Shown in pieces: positions 54,001 to 62,600 of a stretch of 64,000 nucleotides of DNA (positions within the stretch are counted from its first letter, which is position 1; every line of letters starts with the position of its first letter). The notes under the pieces are model-generated. The model was given only the letters and a program-made list of their open reading frames with translations. It did not search any database and was not told the origin of the DNA. The translations under genes and the position numbers were made by a program. This DNA is from Saprospiraceae bacterium (GTDB lineage Bacteria > Bacteroidota > Bacteroidia > Chitinophagales > Saprospiraceae). The stretch spans positions 42,869 through 106,868 of the forward strand of contig JANQRV010000535.1 in NCBI GenBank assembly GCA_028284395.1, in the 5' to 3' direction.

Positions 54001-54448
54001 CATCGTTTTGCGCCATCCAAAAATGCTGGCCGGCAATTTTGATGAATTGGTAAAAGCACAAAAGTTTACGGTAGACCCTGAAATGTCCCAAGGAATGTTT
54101 GAGGAATCGGTGGATTTGGTGATCGGACAAAATGGAGGCTACGTCAAATATCAAGCTATTGATTTTACCGGTATAAAAGGTCTGAAACTGGAAATCGCTA
54201 AAGCCGGCCCTTATCTGGCTGGCGGCACACTTCAAATTGTGCTGGATCGACCCGATGGACCATTGCTCAAGGAAATTGCAATTAAAACCAACCTCGTAGA
54301 CTTTGGGATGGAGGAACTAAACGTTCCTCTTCCGGCCACTAATGGCGTCCACGACCTCTACTTAAAATTCAGCAACAACGGAGACAAACCAGTCACCGCA
54401 CTCGTTTCCATTTATTTCAGCAATAAGACATTCAATGAAAGTACTTAA
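51035..54448 (+). CDS. ThuA - PQQ-type sugar dehydrogenase - PKD - cytochrome c multidomain protein
   Basis: 1137 aa from the ATG at 51035; a TTG nine codons upstream is unlikely. An N-terminal TM/signal anchor (VLLYLLLLAVIGWGIKKIFF) is followed by a ThuA domain (~28-245, VLVFSKTEQFRHASIEAG, GGGFVGIHAAADTEYDW). Next comes a six-bladed glucose/sorbosone dehydrogenase domain (~275-690, QEPMELEMLPDGRLLYIQRG, GLLGLALDPDF, GLLYIATGDNTNP, IYVMGCRNPFRIS). A PKD domain (~705-790, YEWFFGDASSKEANPVHTF) and a mono-heme cytochrome c (CGTCH near 867-871) follow, and a C-terminal CBM6-like beta-sandwich (~960-1137). It would oxidise a sugar in the periplasm or at the surface and pass electrons to its own heme. 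The 3' end overlaps the next gene by 14 nt. Confidence 0.9.
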   Translation: MKRVLLYLLLLAVIGWGIKKIFFTKKRFVSVLVFSKTEQFRHASIEAGKTAILKLGEQNGFRVDTTEDADIFKEKTLQEYNVIVFLNTTGDILNEAQQLEFNRFIQAGGGFVGIHAAADTEYDWNWYGQLVGAYFNGHPSDPNVREADIELVVSEHLSTKMLPDHWHCNDEWYNYKEINPNITVLLNLDESSYEGGTNGEEHPIAWCHEFDGGRAWYTGRGHTEESFSESLFLQHLLGGINYAAGAGESVDFNKAYVAPEENRFEKVVLEDHLQEPMELEMLPDGRLLYIQRGGELRIFDPAVDSSALVQQLEVFSGLEDGLLGLALDPDFKNNNWLYLFYSDPVESHQNVSRFAMGVDYKTLDLSSEKVLLQIPTQREECCHSAGSLEFGPGGLLYIATGDNTNPHASDGYSPSDELPGRSPWDAQKSSANTNDLRGKILRIKPEADGSYSIPEGNLFAEAGSEGRPEIYVMGCRNPFRISVDQRTGYLYWGDVGPDAGQDSLHRGPRGHDEVNQARQAGFFGWPYFIADNKPYHKYDFANKGSGKEHDPAKPLNRSPNNTGSESLPPAQPAFIWYPYAASKEFPLVGDGGRNAMAGPVFYLDDYPASDRRFPDYYDGKFFSYDWMRGWIMAVTIDEEGNFVRMNRFLPNMKFNNPTDIILSPQGDMYLLEYGTVWFSENPDARLVHLKYTAGNRKPFARIDANKPVGSAPLVVQFKGDNSEDYDGDALSYEWFFGDASSKEANPVHTFQKPGKYEVRLVIKDPHGETSETTTEILVGNDLPVLAWEFEDNRTFYWDEQEINYAVTVVDKEDGMIGNGIRPEQVNISIDYLERGYDANEIALGHQAMKEQSAFLLGKQLMDGSDCGTCHQSEILSVGPKYQDIAEKYRSDKKAETYLANKIINGGTGVWGKIAMAAHPQLSQSEARQMARYILSLAEQETKINNTLPPIGSYRLDQHASDNAEGKYILTASYTDRGGPEIGPLTAREVIVLRHPKMLAGNFDELVKAQKFTVDPEMSQGMFEESVDLVIGQNGGYVKYQAIDFTGIKGLKLEIAKAGPYLAGGTLQIVLDRPDGPLLKEIAIKTNLVDFGMEELNVPLPATNGVHDLYLKFSNNGDKPVTALVSIYFSNKTFNEST

Positions 54449-55292
54449 GATCATCGGCCTCTCTTTGCTGGGCATTATCCTCGTCCTGGCCATCGCCATT
54501 GCCCTTTTCATCTATAAAATGGGGAGCGGGTTTGATTCCTTTGAAACCGATCCGCCGGACCTCCCTTCGGATTTAGGCTCTAAAGCCATACTTGTCTTTT
54601 CCAAAACCAATGGTTTCCGTCACGGGGGGGCCATCGAAGCATCCTATCCCGTTTATCGGCAACTCGCGAGGGAAAATGACTGGTCGATCTTTGAAACGGA
54701 CAATGGTGCGGTATTTTCAGAAGAGATCCTAAAGAAATTTAAAGTCGTAGTATGGAACAATACCACTGGTCGGGTACTGATCGAAGAACAACGCCAGGCC
54801 CTCCGGGACTACCTGGAAGGCGGTGGCGGATTTGTTGGCGTCCATGGAGCCGGTGATCACTCGCACCATTGGGATTGGTATGAGGACGAGGTCATCAACG
54901 CCCGCTTTTCTCACCACAATATTAGCCTGGAATTGGAAACTGCCAGTCTGTCACTAGAAAGAGACACCTCCAATCTGGCTGTTTCTGAGGGGCTTCCGAC
55001 CGCTATGTCCCATCAAGATGAGTGGTATGTCTTTTACGACAATCCACGCGAAAACGGTAGTACGGTTCTTTATACCGTCGATGAAAACACCTTCGACGTT
55101 AGTGGAAACCTGGGTTTCCTAGTAACCGATAAGGATTTTGGCATGGGGGAAGACCACCCCATTGTCTGGTATCATGAATTGAAAGCGGGTCGGGTATTCT
55201 ACTCTGCGTTAGGTCACCACGGGGCAGCCTTCGACAACAGGGATCACCAGCAAATCCTGGAAAACGGGATCACGTGGGCCGGAAATTTTTGA
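54435..55292 (+). CDS. membrane-anchored ThuA-domain protein
   Basis: 285 aa. N-terminal signal anchor (IIGLSLLGIILVLAIAIALF), then one ThuA domain (~50-285): AILVFSKTNGFRHGGAIEAS, VVVWNNTTGRVL, EGGGGFVGVHGAGDHSHHWD, HPIVWYHELKAGRVFYSALG. ThuA-like proteins belong to the glutamine-amidotransferase-like superfamily and occur with sugar uptake and dehydrogenase genes (trehalose/sucrose utilisation in rhizobia, for the founding members). It overlaps the end of the multidomain ThuA-dehydrogenase gene, indicating translational coupling and a shared pathway. Active as an extracytoplasmic protein (inference). Confidence 0.9.
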   Translation: MKVLKIIGLSLLGIILVLAIAIALFIYKMGSGFDSFETDPPDLPSDLGSKAILVFSKTNGFRHGGAIEASYPVYRQLARENDWSIFETDNGAVFSEEILKKFKVVVWNNTTGRVLIEEQRQALRDYLEGGGGFVGVHGAGDHSHHWDWYEDEVINARFSHHNISLELETASLSLERDTSNLAVSEGLPTAMSHQDEWYVFYDNPRENGSTVLYTVDENTFDVSGNLGFLVTDKDFGMGEDHPIVWYHELKAGRVFYSALGHHGAAFDNRDHQQILENGITWAGNF

Positions 55293-55343
55293 CGGCCCGT
55301 TGAGAATAATTGACTACTTTGCGGGTCAAAATAACCAAAGACA

Positions 55344-55850
55344 ATGACATTCAACTACTGCCCGACCTGCAAGGGAGATCTCGGTCCTGGCCCTGATGGA
55401 TATACCGTTTGTTTGGATGACAGCTGCAATTTTGTATTGTACGAAAATCCCACCCCCGTCGTAGCTGCCGTTATCGAGTACAAAGATGGCAATGTATTGT
55501 TGGCGCACAACACAAAATGGCCACCGAAGATCTTTGCCCTGGTTACGGGTTTTCTGGAAAAACATGAAGATCCGGAAGCAGCAGTACTCCGTGAGGTCAA
55601 AGAGGAGGTCGGCCTCGATGCAGAAATTCGTGGCTTTCTTGGGCATTGGACCTTTAAGCGAATGAACCAGTTGATCATTGCCTATCACGTTTATGCCGAT
55701 GGCGAAGTTGTACTCGAAGATCCGGAGATCGACGAAGTCAAAATCATTCCCTTCGAAAAAGTGAGAACCTGGCCGACGGGAACCGGAGAGGCCCTGAGAA
55801 AGTTTTTGCGTAGTAAGGGCTATGACCCGGAAGTAGTACCTTTTCGTTAA
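55344..55850 (+). CDS. NudC-like Nudix hydrolase with zinc ribbon
   Basis: 168 aa. Zinc ribbon formed by C6/C9 and C23/C28 (YCPTCK, VCLDDSCNF). A canonical Nudix box at 69-91 (GFLEKHEDPEAAVLREVKEE and on to VGL) keeps every catalytic glutamate. The domain order resembles NADH pyrophosphatase (NudC) without its long N-terminal domain. It probably hydrolyses a dinucleotide or nucleoside diphosphate derivative in the cytoplasm, with Mg2+ or Mn2+. It follows the ThuA gene by 51 nt, so it could belong to the same operon; the substrate relationship to the NrtR-type regulator is plausible but unproven. Confidence 0.92.
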   Translation: MTFNYCPTCKGDLGPGPDGYTVCLDDSCNFVLYENPTPVVAAVIEYKDGNVLLAHNTKWPPKIFALVTGFLEKHEDPEAAVLREVKEEVGLDAEIRGFLGHWTFKRMNQLIIAYHVYADGEVVLEDPEIDEVKIIPFEKVRTWPTGTGEALRKFLRSKGYDPEVVPFR

Positions 55851-55875
55851 ACATTGATTGGGTTGCCGATTATTT

Positions 55876-56787
55876 TTATCGAAATCCCTTAGCTAGTAAT
55901 TCATTTGGTTTGAAGTAAACCGTCTCCTCCCGAATGTGAATGATCCAGTGAAAGCGCTTTAACGCATTACCTCCGAGAATGGCCGGAAAAGGACTATTGG
56001 TTTCGGCACGGTGCAAATAGGCCGGTAAGCCCTCCAATAGAAAACCACCGACGTCGGTCTGGGGTAAGATAATACAATCGGAATTAACCTCTTTCCCTCC
56101 GGCCCCAACGGATGAAGCCTCCCCAATTTTTTGGAATTTATCGAACAAACGGTATTCCATTACCACCGGATAATAGACAATTAATTCACCATTGTATCCA
56201 GTATCAATCATCGCGTTGAATTTCATCGGTCGTTTCTCATGCAGAATTCCAATCTCCATAAACGGTACATCACCAATGAAAGTAAGCGCTTTCTTCCGAT
56301 AATCCGAAAGGACCTCTTTGCGAGGACGACTTCGGTGGATGATCAATTTTTGCGATTTGTAATCGATTTCGAGGTAGTAATCGGCAAAAAATGGGTAACC
56401 AATGACGCCATCGAAGGTATAATTTTCTGGATATGGAATACCAACCAGGTCCTCGTTCCCTCTTAAGAAAGGGCCGATCTGGATCTCATTCCCACTACTG
56501 ACTCGACGTGCCTGTACTGCATTCGCACTTCTGTTTTGCGTAGTAGCATTGTAGGTCAATCGCACTTTCTGTTCGATCCGGCTGGTATTGGCTACCATGG
56601 CGTTGGCTCCGGTATCAAAGATAAAATCCAATGGTTCCGAATCATTGATGCTGACTTTGAGATAGATTCGATTGTCATCGCCAAGGGTAAATGGGATGGT
56701 GTCTTGCCCGATCATCAAAGTAGAGCAGATGAGCAAAAAAAATGTTGTAAAGACCGTCAGTTTGGATGTTAGTCGAAGATTCATCAT
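55876..56787 (-). CDS. secreted two-lobed aspartic protease (retropepsin-like fold)
   Basis: 303 aa. Signal peptide (KLTVFTTFFLLICSTLMIGQ). Two catalytic-type triads are present: DTG at 58-60 in LDFIFDTGANAMVAN and DTG at 195-197 in FNAMIDTGYNGELIV, with the flap-like segment GVIGYPFFADYYLEID between them. The arrangement is that of bacterial clan AA proteases (PF13650-type), where one chain supplies both lobes. Export is predicted, so it would act in the periplasm or outside. It is the next minus-strand gene after the third SusCD operon but is cut off from it by a terminator at 56881-56909, so it is likely transcribed on its own. Target unknown. Confidence 0.85.
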   Translation of the reverse strand: MMNLRLTSKLTVFTTFFLLICSTLMIGQDTIPFTLGDDNRIYLKVSINDSEPLDFIFDTGANAMVANTSRIEQKVRLTYNATTQNRSANAVQARRVSSGNEIQIGPFLRGNEDLVGIPYPENYTFDGVIGYPFFADYYLEIDYKSQKLIIHRSRPRKEVLSDYRKKALTFIGDVPFMEIGILHEKRPMKFNAMIDTGYNGELIVYYPVVMEYRLFDKFQKIGEASSVGAGGKEVNSDCIILPQTDVGGFLLEGLPAYLHRAETNSPFPAILGGNALKRFHWIIHIREETVYFKPNELLAKGFR

Positions 56788-56880
56788 AAAATTCTATTAG
56801 AGAATACAGTAACCCACCAATACTTGTTTCGACAAAGCACCAATTTCTATCACGGACCATAAGAGCATTTAGTAAAAGCA

Positions 56881-56909
56881 GATCGGCACCGAAAACCTCG
56901 ATGCCGATC
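56881..56909 (-). terminator. stem-loop terminator of the third SusCD operon
   Basis: GATCGGCA (56881-56888) pairs with TGCCGATC (56902-56909); on the minus strand it is followed by TGCTTTTACT. It lies 52 nt after the last operon stop at 56962. Confidence 0.65.
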
Positions 56910-56961
56910 CTGAATTGAGTAATTGCCTAACTGATGTCTTTGTTTGGCCAGCTTATTTAGA

Positions 56962-57471
56962 TTACTTGAAAATCAGATTTACGTCCACGAATCCCTGGCC
57001 ACCCAAATCGTTGGAAGACCACCAGGTCAAATTGATGTGGTCACCGGCCGTAAATTCGACTCCTTCATCATCCAGCGTCGGTACTACATAAGAAAAATTA
57101 AAGGCAGCAATGTCATTATTAACTGGAATGATCCGTTCGGTATTCGGTTCGACCGCCTTGGCATCCTCCGCATCATAGGCTGTATGATGGTAAGATCGAG
57201 AAAAATCGAAGTCTGCTCTGTTGGCCCCCACACCAGGGTGAAATTCTCCGGCAATTTGGATGGTTTGTCCCGGCGTTACCTCAAAGTCGATCCAATGGGA
57301 ATGCTGATCGCGGGAGGGAGCAACCCCATCGACGGTCAATTTCTCCACTCGCGGGGTTTTTGCAAAAGAATCTTCCAATTCTTTCAAGACGGCATTTTCA
57401 TCGTTGCCGGTCACACAGGCATTTAAGGTCAATACAATAATGACCAGCAGTGCTATATTAATGGTTTTCAT
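56962..57471 (-). CDS. small lipoprotein in SusCD operon
   Basis: 169 aa. Lipobox LVIIVLTLNAC (Cys19). The mature part is beta-rich with histidine pairs (RDQHSHWIDFEVTPGQTIQI, FDFSRSYHHTAYDAED) and ends GQGFVDVNLIFK. I do not recognise a family; a surface glycan- or peptide-binding role is inferred only from its place, 12 nt after the DUF5011-like gene in the third SusCD operon. The His clusters could bind a metal. Last gene before a terminator. Confidence 0.7.
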   Translation of the reverse strand: MKTINIALLVIIVLTLNACVTGNDENAVLKELEDSFAKTPRVEKLTVDGVAPSRDQHSHWIDFEVTPGQTIQIAGEFHPGVGANRADFDFSRSYHHTAYDAEDAKAVEPNTERIIPVNNDIAAFNFSYVVPTLDDEGVEFTAGDHINLTWWSSNDLGGQGFVDVNLIFK

Positions 57472-57483
57472 GTATTCATTTTT

Positions 57484-58179
57484 TTAACGTGAATAAATAA
57501 TGGGACCGAATACCCCGCAACAACCGATAAAGATCTGCCATTGAAAGCCGTTGTCAGTCAGTTCTGCACTGGCTCCGGGGTCGGTCGAATTGACATTTCC
57601 AAAAGGAGATCCTTGATCCGGCACGACAATCTTGTCGCTGACACCTTCAGCACCACCTCCCACTACGGCGAAGAAAATGCTCAGGTTATTCCCGCTGGCC
57701 AAAGCTTTATCGATGGAGTACCAGGAACCGGAAATCCGGGTGACAGTGGCAGCCTGATTCCAACTCGGCACTGCAGCCGTTCCATCACCATTCCATTGAC
57801 CCGACAAGTCTACATTGCTGACCGATTCGCTGATGACCGCCACAAAACGTTGTTGACTGGCTGCCGAAACCTCGTCCAACTCATTGACCACAGAAACGGA
57901 ATAATCAAGTGTATAGACGCCGGGGGTCGATGGATCGATCTGGCCGGTCACTACGACATCGCCCGAAACATCCTTGCTTCCAAGCGTAGCTACCACGCCG
58001 GGATCATCAAATGAGCCACCGACGGGAATCGTAATGAAACGGTCGCCATTGAGGGTTACGGCGGGAAATGTGATGAACCCCTCCCGGACCGTAGCGGTAT
58101 CATCAGGCGATTGAAAATACTCGCACGAGACAAGGGGAATCACCATCGCAAAAAGAAACAGATATTTAATAGTTTTCAT
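57484..58179 (-). CDS. lipoprotein with DUF5011-like immunoglobulin domain
   Basis: 231 aa from the ATG at 58179 (58185 or 58200 possible). Lipobox MVIPLVSC near residue 16. Residues ~30-120 fit the Bacteroidota DUF5011/Ig-like domain: PAVTLNGDRFITIPVGGSFD, DPGVVATLGSKDVSGDVVVT, STPGVYTLDYSVSVVN. The C-terminal half (~130-231) is a beta-rich region with SWYSIDKALASGNNLSIFFA and a final WQIFIGCCGVFGPIIYSR. Such lipoproteins often sit with SusCD pairs as surface glycan-binding proteins; here it follows SusD by 8 nt. Ligand unknown. Confidence 0.78.
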   Translation of the reverse strand: MKTIKYLFLFAMVIPLVSCEYFQSPDDTATVREGFITFPAVTLNGDRFITIPVGGSFDDPGVVATLGSKDVSGDVVVTGQIDPSTPGVYTLDYSVSVVNELDEVSAASQQRFVAVISESVSNVDLSGQWNGDGTAAVPSWNQAATVTRISGSWYSIDKALASGNNLSIFFAVVGGGAEGVSDKIVVPDQGSPFGNVNSTDPGASAELTDNGFQWQIFIGCCGVFGPIIYSR

Positions 58180-58208
58180 CTTCATTTTAAATTTTGACAC
58201 TTTTAAAC

Positions 58209-59660
58209 TTATTCACTCATATCCCACCAAACCGGGTCTCCGATATTGGTATTCGGCGGTGTATTAGGGTTGTTAGCCAGCTCTACCACCGGGTAAAAAG
58301 CACGTCGCGGAAACTTGCTGCCATTCAGATTAGCGGCCGTCCCCTCTGAAGATTGTTCGAGTTGAGGGGTATCGGTTCTTCGCCAGTCGGCCCATCCTTC
58401 GACACATTGCGTACCGGCCATAGACAGCCATTTTTGAGTATGGATACTTTCCAGACCTTTGTAAGCGTAGGCACCGCCGTCGGCAATCAGACCGGATGGG
58501 TCTGCTCCACCGGCAAATTGGAAAGCCGCACGCACTGCCGCGTCATAAGCCGTTTTGGCGTCTCCGGTCATCCACCCGCGGGCAATGGCTTCCGCCTGCA
58601 GAAAAAGGCTCTCGTGACCGGTCATGTAATAGACCGGAGTACTAGGTCCGGCCACATTGATCGCACTGGGGGTAGAGAAATCATTCCTTGTCTCGCTACC
58701 GTCTTCCTCGACCCCATCTCCCTGCACGATCGCAACGTGATTGCCAGTGGTTACACTTGGATCGAAGTAAAAATCTACTCTCGGGTCGCCGGCATCCAGC
58801 ATGCGTTGAATGACAGAAGCGCTGCCGGAGATATTGACATTCCCCAAACCTGGCGTCGCGCTGACATCGCCGCTATACAATGGGTTTTGATTGCCGGTCG
58901 TACCGGGATACGAAATGGCGACGTCCTCTCCGGCGCCTAAAAACGCTACACCGGAGCTTGCGAGAGCCTGAATGCCATTCTGGGCAACCGAAGATCGCGC
59001 TTCCGATTGTCTCATGTAGATTTTCAACTTCAGCGTATTGCCGAATTTGACCCAGGTGGCCATATCTCCCTGCAGCATCAGATCTTCGGCACCGGGTGCT
59101 ATCCCACCCAGAACGATCATATCCAGACCTTCGTCAACCAGGGCGATCAATTGGTCGTATACTGCTTCGCCGGATTCGTACTGGGCTTGTAATATTCCTT
59201 CGCCACCCTTTAAAGCCTCGGCAAATGGGATCTGATCAAAAAGGTCGACCAGAACCTGGTACTGGTAAGCCAACAATAAAGTAGCGATAGCAGCGTGATT
59301 CGGCAATCCGTCAATCACGCCCTGAGTCTTTACGTATTGCAAGTCGGCCATCGCGCCGTACCAGGAGTTGGTCCATCCGTCCCGCGTCTGATTGCCATTG
59401 TAGTTGTAGCGGTCGTATACTTCGTATTGACCAGCCTGGGGAGATTGGGTCCAGTATTGAGCGATAAATCCGCTAACCAGAGCAAAATCAAGTCCAATCG
59501 ATTGTCCTGAATACAACATGCCCGAAGGCAATGTCAATGCCGGCGTCGAACTGGCCGGGTTATTAGGAGAATTGTTGATATCCAAAGCATCATCACAAGA
59601 GACAATGCTGATCACCAGAAAAAGCAAGGTGAGGGTATAATATTTATGGTTCAATCTCAT
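58209..59660 (-). CDS. SusD-like lipoprotein (SusD-like_2 type)
   Basis: 483 aa. Lipobox LVISIVSC (Cys22). The N-terminus (ALDINNSPNNPASSTPALTL) and the helical body (LLLAYQYQVLVDLFDQIPFA, YESGEAVYDQLIALVDEGLD, WVKFGNTLKLKIYMRQSEA) match SusD-like_2 proteins rather than classical SusD. It ends TQKWLSMAGTQCVEGWADWR, then RTDTP, near the conserved C-terminal block. It starts 11 nt before the SusC stop region, in one operon with SusC and two lipoproteins. Expected at the outer-membrane surface, gating the SusC barrel. Confidence 0.92.
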   Translation of the reverse strand: MRLNHKYYTLTLLFLVISIVSCDDALDINNSPNNPASSTPALTLPSGMLYSGQSIGLDFALVSGFIAQYWTQSPQAGQYEVYDRYNYNGNQTRDGWTNSWYGAMADLQYVKTQGVIDGLPNHAAIATLLLAYQYQVLVDLFDQIPFAEALKGGEGILQAQYESGEAVYDQLIALVDEGLDMIVLGGIAPGAEDLMLQGDMATWVKFGNTLKLKIYMRQSEARSSVAQNGIQALASSGVAFLGAGEDVAISYPGTTGNQNPLYSGDVSATPGLGNVNISGSASVIQRMLDAGDPRVDFYFDPSVTTGNHVAIVQGDGVEEDGSETRNDFSTPSAINVAGPSTPVYYMTGHESLFLQAEAIARGWMTGDAKTAYDAAVRAAFQFAGGADPSGLIADGGAYAYKGLESIHTQKWLSMAGTQCVEGWADWRRTDTPQLEQSSEGTAANLNGSKFPRRAFYPVVELANNPNTPPNTNIGDPVWWDMSE

Positions 59661-59671
59661 CTTTCAATTTT

Positions 59672-62600
59672 TTAGAGGGTTAGTCTCAGGTTAATACCAT
59701 AGCTACTGGTTGTCGGCAGAGTACCAAACTCAAATCCCTGCAAATTCCCGATGTTGCCGTTTCCACCGGTGAAGGAATTCACTTCCGGATCAATGTACGT
59801 GTTGTCATCCGGAGTATGAATCCAAAGGTTGCGGCCAAAAAGCCCGATCGTTAAACTTTGAAAGGGCAGCCGACTAATGATGGATGCCGGCAAAGTGTAG
59901 GACAAAGTCAGTTCGCGCAACTTTGTAAAAGTAGCGTCGATGATCAGGTATTCTCCAAAGTTATTGATGGCATTCCAGTAACCTCGAATGTTGTTGCTGG
60001 CGTAATCGATGGGGATCGTATTAGGAGAAAAAGTACCGTCGCCATTGTCTACCACCGAAAAGGGAATGATGAACCGTTCCCGATTATTGAAAGCCGTTTC
60101 GGCTGCCGATCCGTTGAAGTAAATTTGTCCGACGGTCCGACTGTACACTACGCCCCCCTGGCTGTGTTCGACCAATGCCGAAGCGGAAATGCCTTTCCAA
60201 CTCAGGCTGGTCCGGATCCCACCGTACCACTCGGGTTGCACGGAGCCAAAAAAGGCCGGATTCGGTGCCTGTTGAGGCAGTCCGTTGCCGTCTACGACCA
60301 GGTTGCCGTTGGGATCTCTCAAAGCAGTTGGAGCCTGCAATACCCCATAGGGTTGGCCCTCAATCGCATTAAAGGTATAGTTGGCCAGGCCAAATCCGAT
60401 GCCCAATTGTTCCCCGTCGTTCTCCGGAGTTAGCAGGGAAACCACTTCGTTATCGATCTTGGTAAAATTGGTGGTAATGCTCCACGTAAAGTCTTTGGTT
60501 TTGACGGGTACCAGATCGAGCACTATTTCAACCCCCTGGTTGCGCATTTCACCGGCATTGATGACCTGAAAACGGAATCCACTGGTGGGCGCAGTTTGAG
60601 CATTTCGAAGGATCTGATCTACGGAACGGCGGTCAAAATAAGATGCATCTAATCCAATCCGGTTGTTCAAAAACCGGACATCCACCCCAAATTCCAACTC
60701 TTTCGTTCTTTCCGGTTGTAGATTTGGATTGCCGATCCGGTCTCCCTGGCTAAAACCTCCCACTCCGTTAAAAGGGAAGCCGGTCTGGGCAAAATTACCT
60801 TGGATGGGCACGCCGGCAATGGTAGGAGAAGTAAAGATAGAGTTGGTCAAGTATACCGGTGCATCATTACCCACCTCCGCATAACTGGCCCGAATTTTCA
60901 GGAAGCTCACCGGTGAGTTGGATGATAGATCCAATAAGTCGGACAATACAGCACTGGTATAAACAGAAGGATAACCGAAGGAGCGATTGGAAGCGGGCAA
61001 GGTAGACGACCAGTCCTGACGATAGGTCCCTCCCAGATATAGCCAATTGTCAAAATCAAATTCCAATCGGCTGAAAGCCCCAAAAAGCCTTCTCTTAGCC
61101 TCTAGGATAGAGACACTTGCCGCCCCGGTACCGTTGCTAAAGTTGACAAAATCCGGCAAGGTAGTGCCCAGAACACTGGCTTGAAAGTCCTTGGAAGAAC
61201 GCTGGTTGAAATTCCCGCCCACGAGTAGGGTTGCCCCCAGGCTACTGTTAATTCTCCGCGAATAATTAGCTGTCAAATTCACATCGAACTGATTGTCCGA
61301 ATAAGATTCATCCCTGATGAAGCCAATTTCATCGGCTCCTGAATTGGCACTCAATGTGGATGCAATTCGGCGTTCTTTGGACCTGCGTCGATCATCGGTA
61401 ATGATATCCGCTCCACCAATCGCACTGATTGTCAGGGTCTGAACTTCTGACTTTAAAATATCATAGCTCAAATTAATACTGCCGTAGAAGCGATCCATAT
61501 CCTTGGTATAGGAATCCTCAAACAAGTTGAAATACGGATTTTGGATAAAAGGGGTATAATACCAATCGACGCCATTGTAGACGTCGTTCAGATCTCTTTG
61601 TTCCCGAACGCTCACATCGCGACTGGTCTGCAGTACCTGATTGAGGGGCGCCTCGCCTCCCTGACCATTGACTACCAGATCATTTTGCTGTTTGATGTAG
61701 TTGAAAGAAACGGAAGCCCGAAATTTTTCGTTGAAGGAATGAGTACCACTGAGGTTAACGGTTCCCCGTTTGAGTCCCGTATTCGTAACGATCGCAGTCT
61801 GATCGGTATAAGAACCACCTACACGCAAAGAAGAATTGGCATTGCCACCCGATATCGAAAGATTGGTCGTAGAAGTGCGTCCAATATCAAAAAACTCGCG
61901 AATGTTGTCTTGCAAAGGAGCATAAGTTTTGTATCGCTGCTGGTTGAAAAATTCACTACTGGGGTCTCCAATGACGGCCCCGTAGGGCCGAACGGAACCA
62001 TCAAATGCGTCTCCCCAACTTTCCTGATCATTCAAAAAAGATTGGTTGTCTCCGTTTTGTCCCTGGCCAAATTGATTTTGCAATGTAGGCAAGAGCAAGA
62101 CCCGCTCAAACGCGTACGATTGCCCGAGTTCAACTTTCGCACGACCAAGATTTTGGGCACTTTGTCCCTTCTTAGTAGTGATCAAAACTACCCCGTTGGC
62201 CGCTCTAGATCCGTATAGAGCAGCAGCGGACGCCCCTTTCAAGACATTGATCGATTCGATGTCTTCCGGATTGATATCACTGATGGCATTTCCGCCATCT
62301 ACGGCCCCGGTCAATTGAGCGCCGCCATTATTGGAGACATTGTTGACCGGAACGCCATCGATCACGAACAAAGGTTCGTTATTGCCCGTAAAGGATGATA
62401 TGCCTCGCAATTTGACATTGGTAGATGCACCGGGAGCGCCCGAAGCCGTAATGATTTGAACACCTGCTACCTTTCCTTTTAAAGCTTCTAGTGGGCTTCT
62501 CGTTTGTGTAGCAACAATATCTTCCGATCGAACTTGTTGCACAGCATAGGAAAGCGCTTTTTCATCCCGGGAAATTCCCAAGGCTGTGACGACTGCAGTC

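Noticed and set aside
58353..58940. 195-codon plus-strand frame
   Set aside because: Antisense to SusD-like_2; shadow frame.
61541..62218. 225-codon open frame on the plus strand
   Set aside because: Antisense to the SusC plug and barrel; no domain or signal.
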